Below, in pieces: positions 4,967 through 5,817 of a stretch of 5,817 nucleotides of DNA (the stretch's first letter is position 1; every line of letters begins with the position of its first letter). Location: NCBI GenBank assembly GCA_016201575.1, contig JACQCN010000456.1:1-5817 (forward strand), read 5' to 3'. A model generated the notes under the pieces. The model was given only the letters and a program-made list of their open reading frames with translations. It did not search any database and was not told the origin of the DNA. The position numbers and the translations under genes are program-made. Source of the DNA: Candidatus Rokuibacteriota bacterium. GTDB taxonomy: Bacteria; Methylomirabilota; Methylomirabilia; Rokubacteriales; CSP1-6.

Positions 4967-5817
4967 GACGGCGCCTCCTCGCCGGCCACGATGCGGATGA
5001 AGACCTCCTCGAGCGTCATGCCCAGCCGGCGGAGCTCGAGCAGCGTCCACTTCTGGGCGGCGGCGAGCTGGAACAGGTCGGAGCGCACGTCGCGGTCCCG
5101 CGGCGACTCCACCACGAAGGTCCCGACGCCGTCCGTGGCCACACTCCGCTCGACGCTGAGGACGCCGGGAATCCGCCCGATCTCGGCCTTCACGGCGTCG
5201 GGTGGGGCCGCCGCCACCTGGAGCTGGATGCGCGTGGTCGGGAAGAACTGCTCCACGAGCGTGTCGATCGGGCCCTGGGCCACGATCGAGCCCTTGTTGA
5301 TGATGATGACGCCCTGACAGACCATCGAGACTTCGGGGAGGATGTGCGTGGAGAGGATCACCGTGTGCTGCCCGGCCAGCGACTTGATCAGCGCCCGGAT
5401 CTCGGTGATCTGCTTGGGGTCGAGCCCGATGGTCGGCTCGTCCAGGATCAGCACCTCGGGGTCGCTCACGATGGCCTGGGCCAGGCCCACCCGCTGGCGG
5501 TAGCCCTTGGAGAGCTTGCCGATGAGCCGGTTCTGCATGTCGGCGATCAGGCAGCGGTCCATCACGTCGGCCACCCGCCGCTTGCGCTCCGCCCGCCCCA
5601 CGCCCTTGACCTCCGCCACGAAGTCCAGGTACCGGGCCACCCGCATGTCGGTGTAGAGCGGCACGCTCTCGGGCATGTAGCCGATCCGGCGGCGCACCTC
5701 CATCGACTGCTCGAACACGTCGTAGCCGGCCACGCGGGCGCGGCCGCTCGTGGCCGGCATGAAGCAGGCGAGGATGCGCATGGTGGTGGACTTGCCGGCG
5801 CCGTTGGGGCCGAGGAA
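4963..5817 (-). CDS. ABC transporter ATP-binding protein, GldA/CcmA type (partial, N-terminus missing)
   Basis: ATP-hydrolysing subunit of an ABC-2 type transporter, acting on the cytoplasmic face of the inner membrane with the permease encoded next. The gene runs off the right edge; 284 residues are visible and perhaps 30-40 N-terminal residues are missing. In visible-fragment numbering, Walker A GPNGAGKST is at 3-11, the Q-loop region YMPES at 47-51, the ABC signature LSKGYRQRVGLAQ from 102, Walker B VLILDEP at about 122-128 followed by the D-loop GLDP, and the H-loop histidine (STHIL) at 158. The Q-loop position carries Glu instead of Gln, as is common in GldA/DrrA-like ATPases. The stretch PESVPLYTDMRVARYLDFVA and the C-terminal TLEEVFIRI are typical of the GldA/CcmA/NatA group. 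All catalytic motifs are intact, so it should be active. It ends in TGA, overlapping the permease start by 4 nt. The family call is firm; the exported substrate is unknown. Confidence 0.95.
   Translation of the reverse strand, partial: FLGPNGAGKSTTMRILACFMPATSGRARVAGYDVFEQSMEVRRRIGYMPESVPLYTDMRVARYLDFVAEVKGVGRAERKRRVADVMDRCLIADMQNRLIGKLSKGYRQRVGLAQAIVSDPEVLILDEPTIGLDPKQITEIRALIKSLAGQHTVILSTHILPEVSMVCQGVIIINKGSIVAQGPIDTLVEQFFPTTRIQLQVAAAPPDAVKAEIGRIPGVLSVERSVATDGVGTFVVESPRDRDVRSDLFQLAAAQKWTLLELRRLGMTLEEVFIRIVAGEEAPS
4974..4980 (-). promoter_or_regulatory. Shine-Dalgarno of the GldF-like permease
   Basis: The minus strand reads GAGGAGG, followed by a 7-nt spacer and GTG at 4966. This is a strong ribosome binding site lying inside the 3' end of the ATPase gene. 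It decides the permease start in favour of the GTG over the in-frame ATG 84 nt upstream. Confidence 0.8.

Noticed and set aside
4319..5317. Plus-strand open frame of 332 codons opposite permease and ATPase genes
   Set aside because: It is a mirror frame rich in Gln, His, Glu, Arg and Asp, antisense to genes with intact catalytic and membrane motifs.

Overview
This is a GC-rich window (roughly two-thirds G+C by eye) in which every convincing gene lies on the minus strand and reads from the right edge towards the left. Gene order in the direction of transcription is: an ABC-transporter ATPase of the GldA/CcmA type (cut by the right edge just upstream of its Walker A motif), an ABC-2/GldF-type permease, a GldG-type membrane-anchored auxiliary protein, a membrane-anchored DUF4340-type repeat protein, and a metallo-beta-lactamase-fold hydrolase resembling glyoxalase II and ETHE1. 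The very high G+C content and third-position GC, the dense gene packing and the Gld-like cluster suggest an uncultured soil or sediment bacterium (for example Myxococcota/deltaproteobacteria-like, Methylomirabilota/Rokubacteria-like or similar). The sequence alone does not fix the phylum.

Layout. The ATPase and permease overlap by 4 nt (GTGA), and the permease and GldG-like gene overlap by 1 nt (TGATG), so these three are almost certainly translationally coupled. A 184-nt gap (2510-2693) follows, the only real intergenic space in the window. It holds an imperfect direct repeat, a 34-nt interrupted hairpin, and a weak promoter-like pair directly before the DUF4340 gene. That gene has no Shine-Dalgarno sequence; it is preceded instead by a perfect copy of the anti-Shine-Dalgarno sequence. 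After the DUF4340 gene, 27 nt containing a run of eight G lead to the hydrolase. The first 55 nt may hold the tail of a convergent plus-strand gene.

How the genes work together. ATPase plus permease should form an ABC-2 type complex in the inner membrane. The GldG-like and DUF4340 proteins carry large soluble domains that are probably displayed on the outer face of that membrane. Gld-type ABC modules are named after gliding motility in Bacteroidetes, but the same set without other gliding genes occurs in many non-gliding bacteria, and its substrate there is not known. The hydrolase has a complete metal site and may be a passenger in the operon or a thioester/persulfide-processing enzyme. I see no RNA genes, CRISPR array, insertion sequence or phage features. 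The most unusual points are the fourfold repeat architecture of the DUF4340 protein, the start region of its gene, and the G8 tract that separates two alternative starts for the hydrolase.
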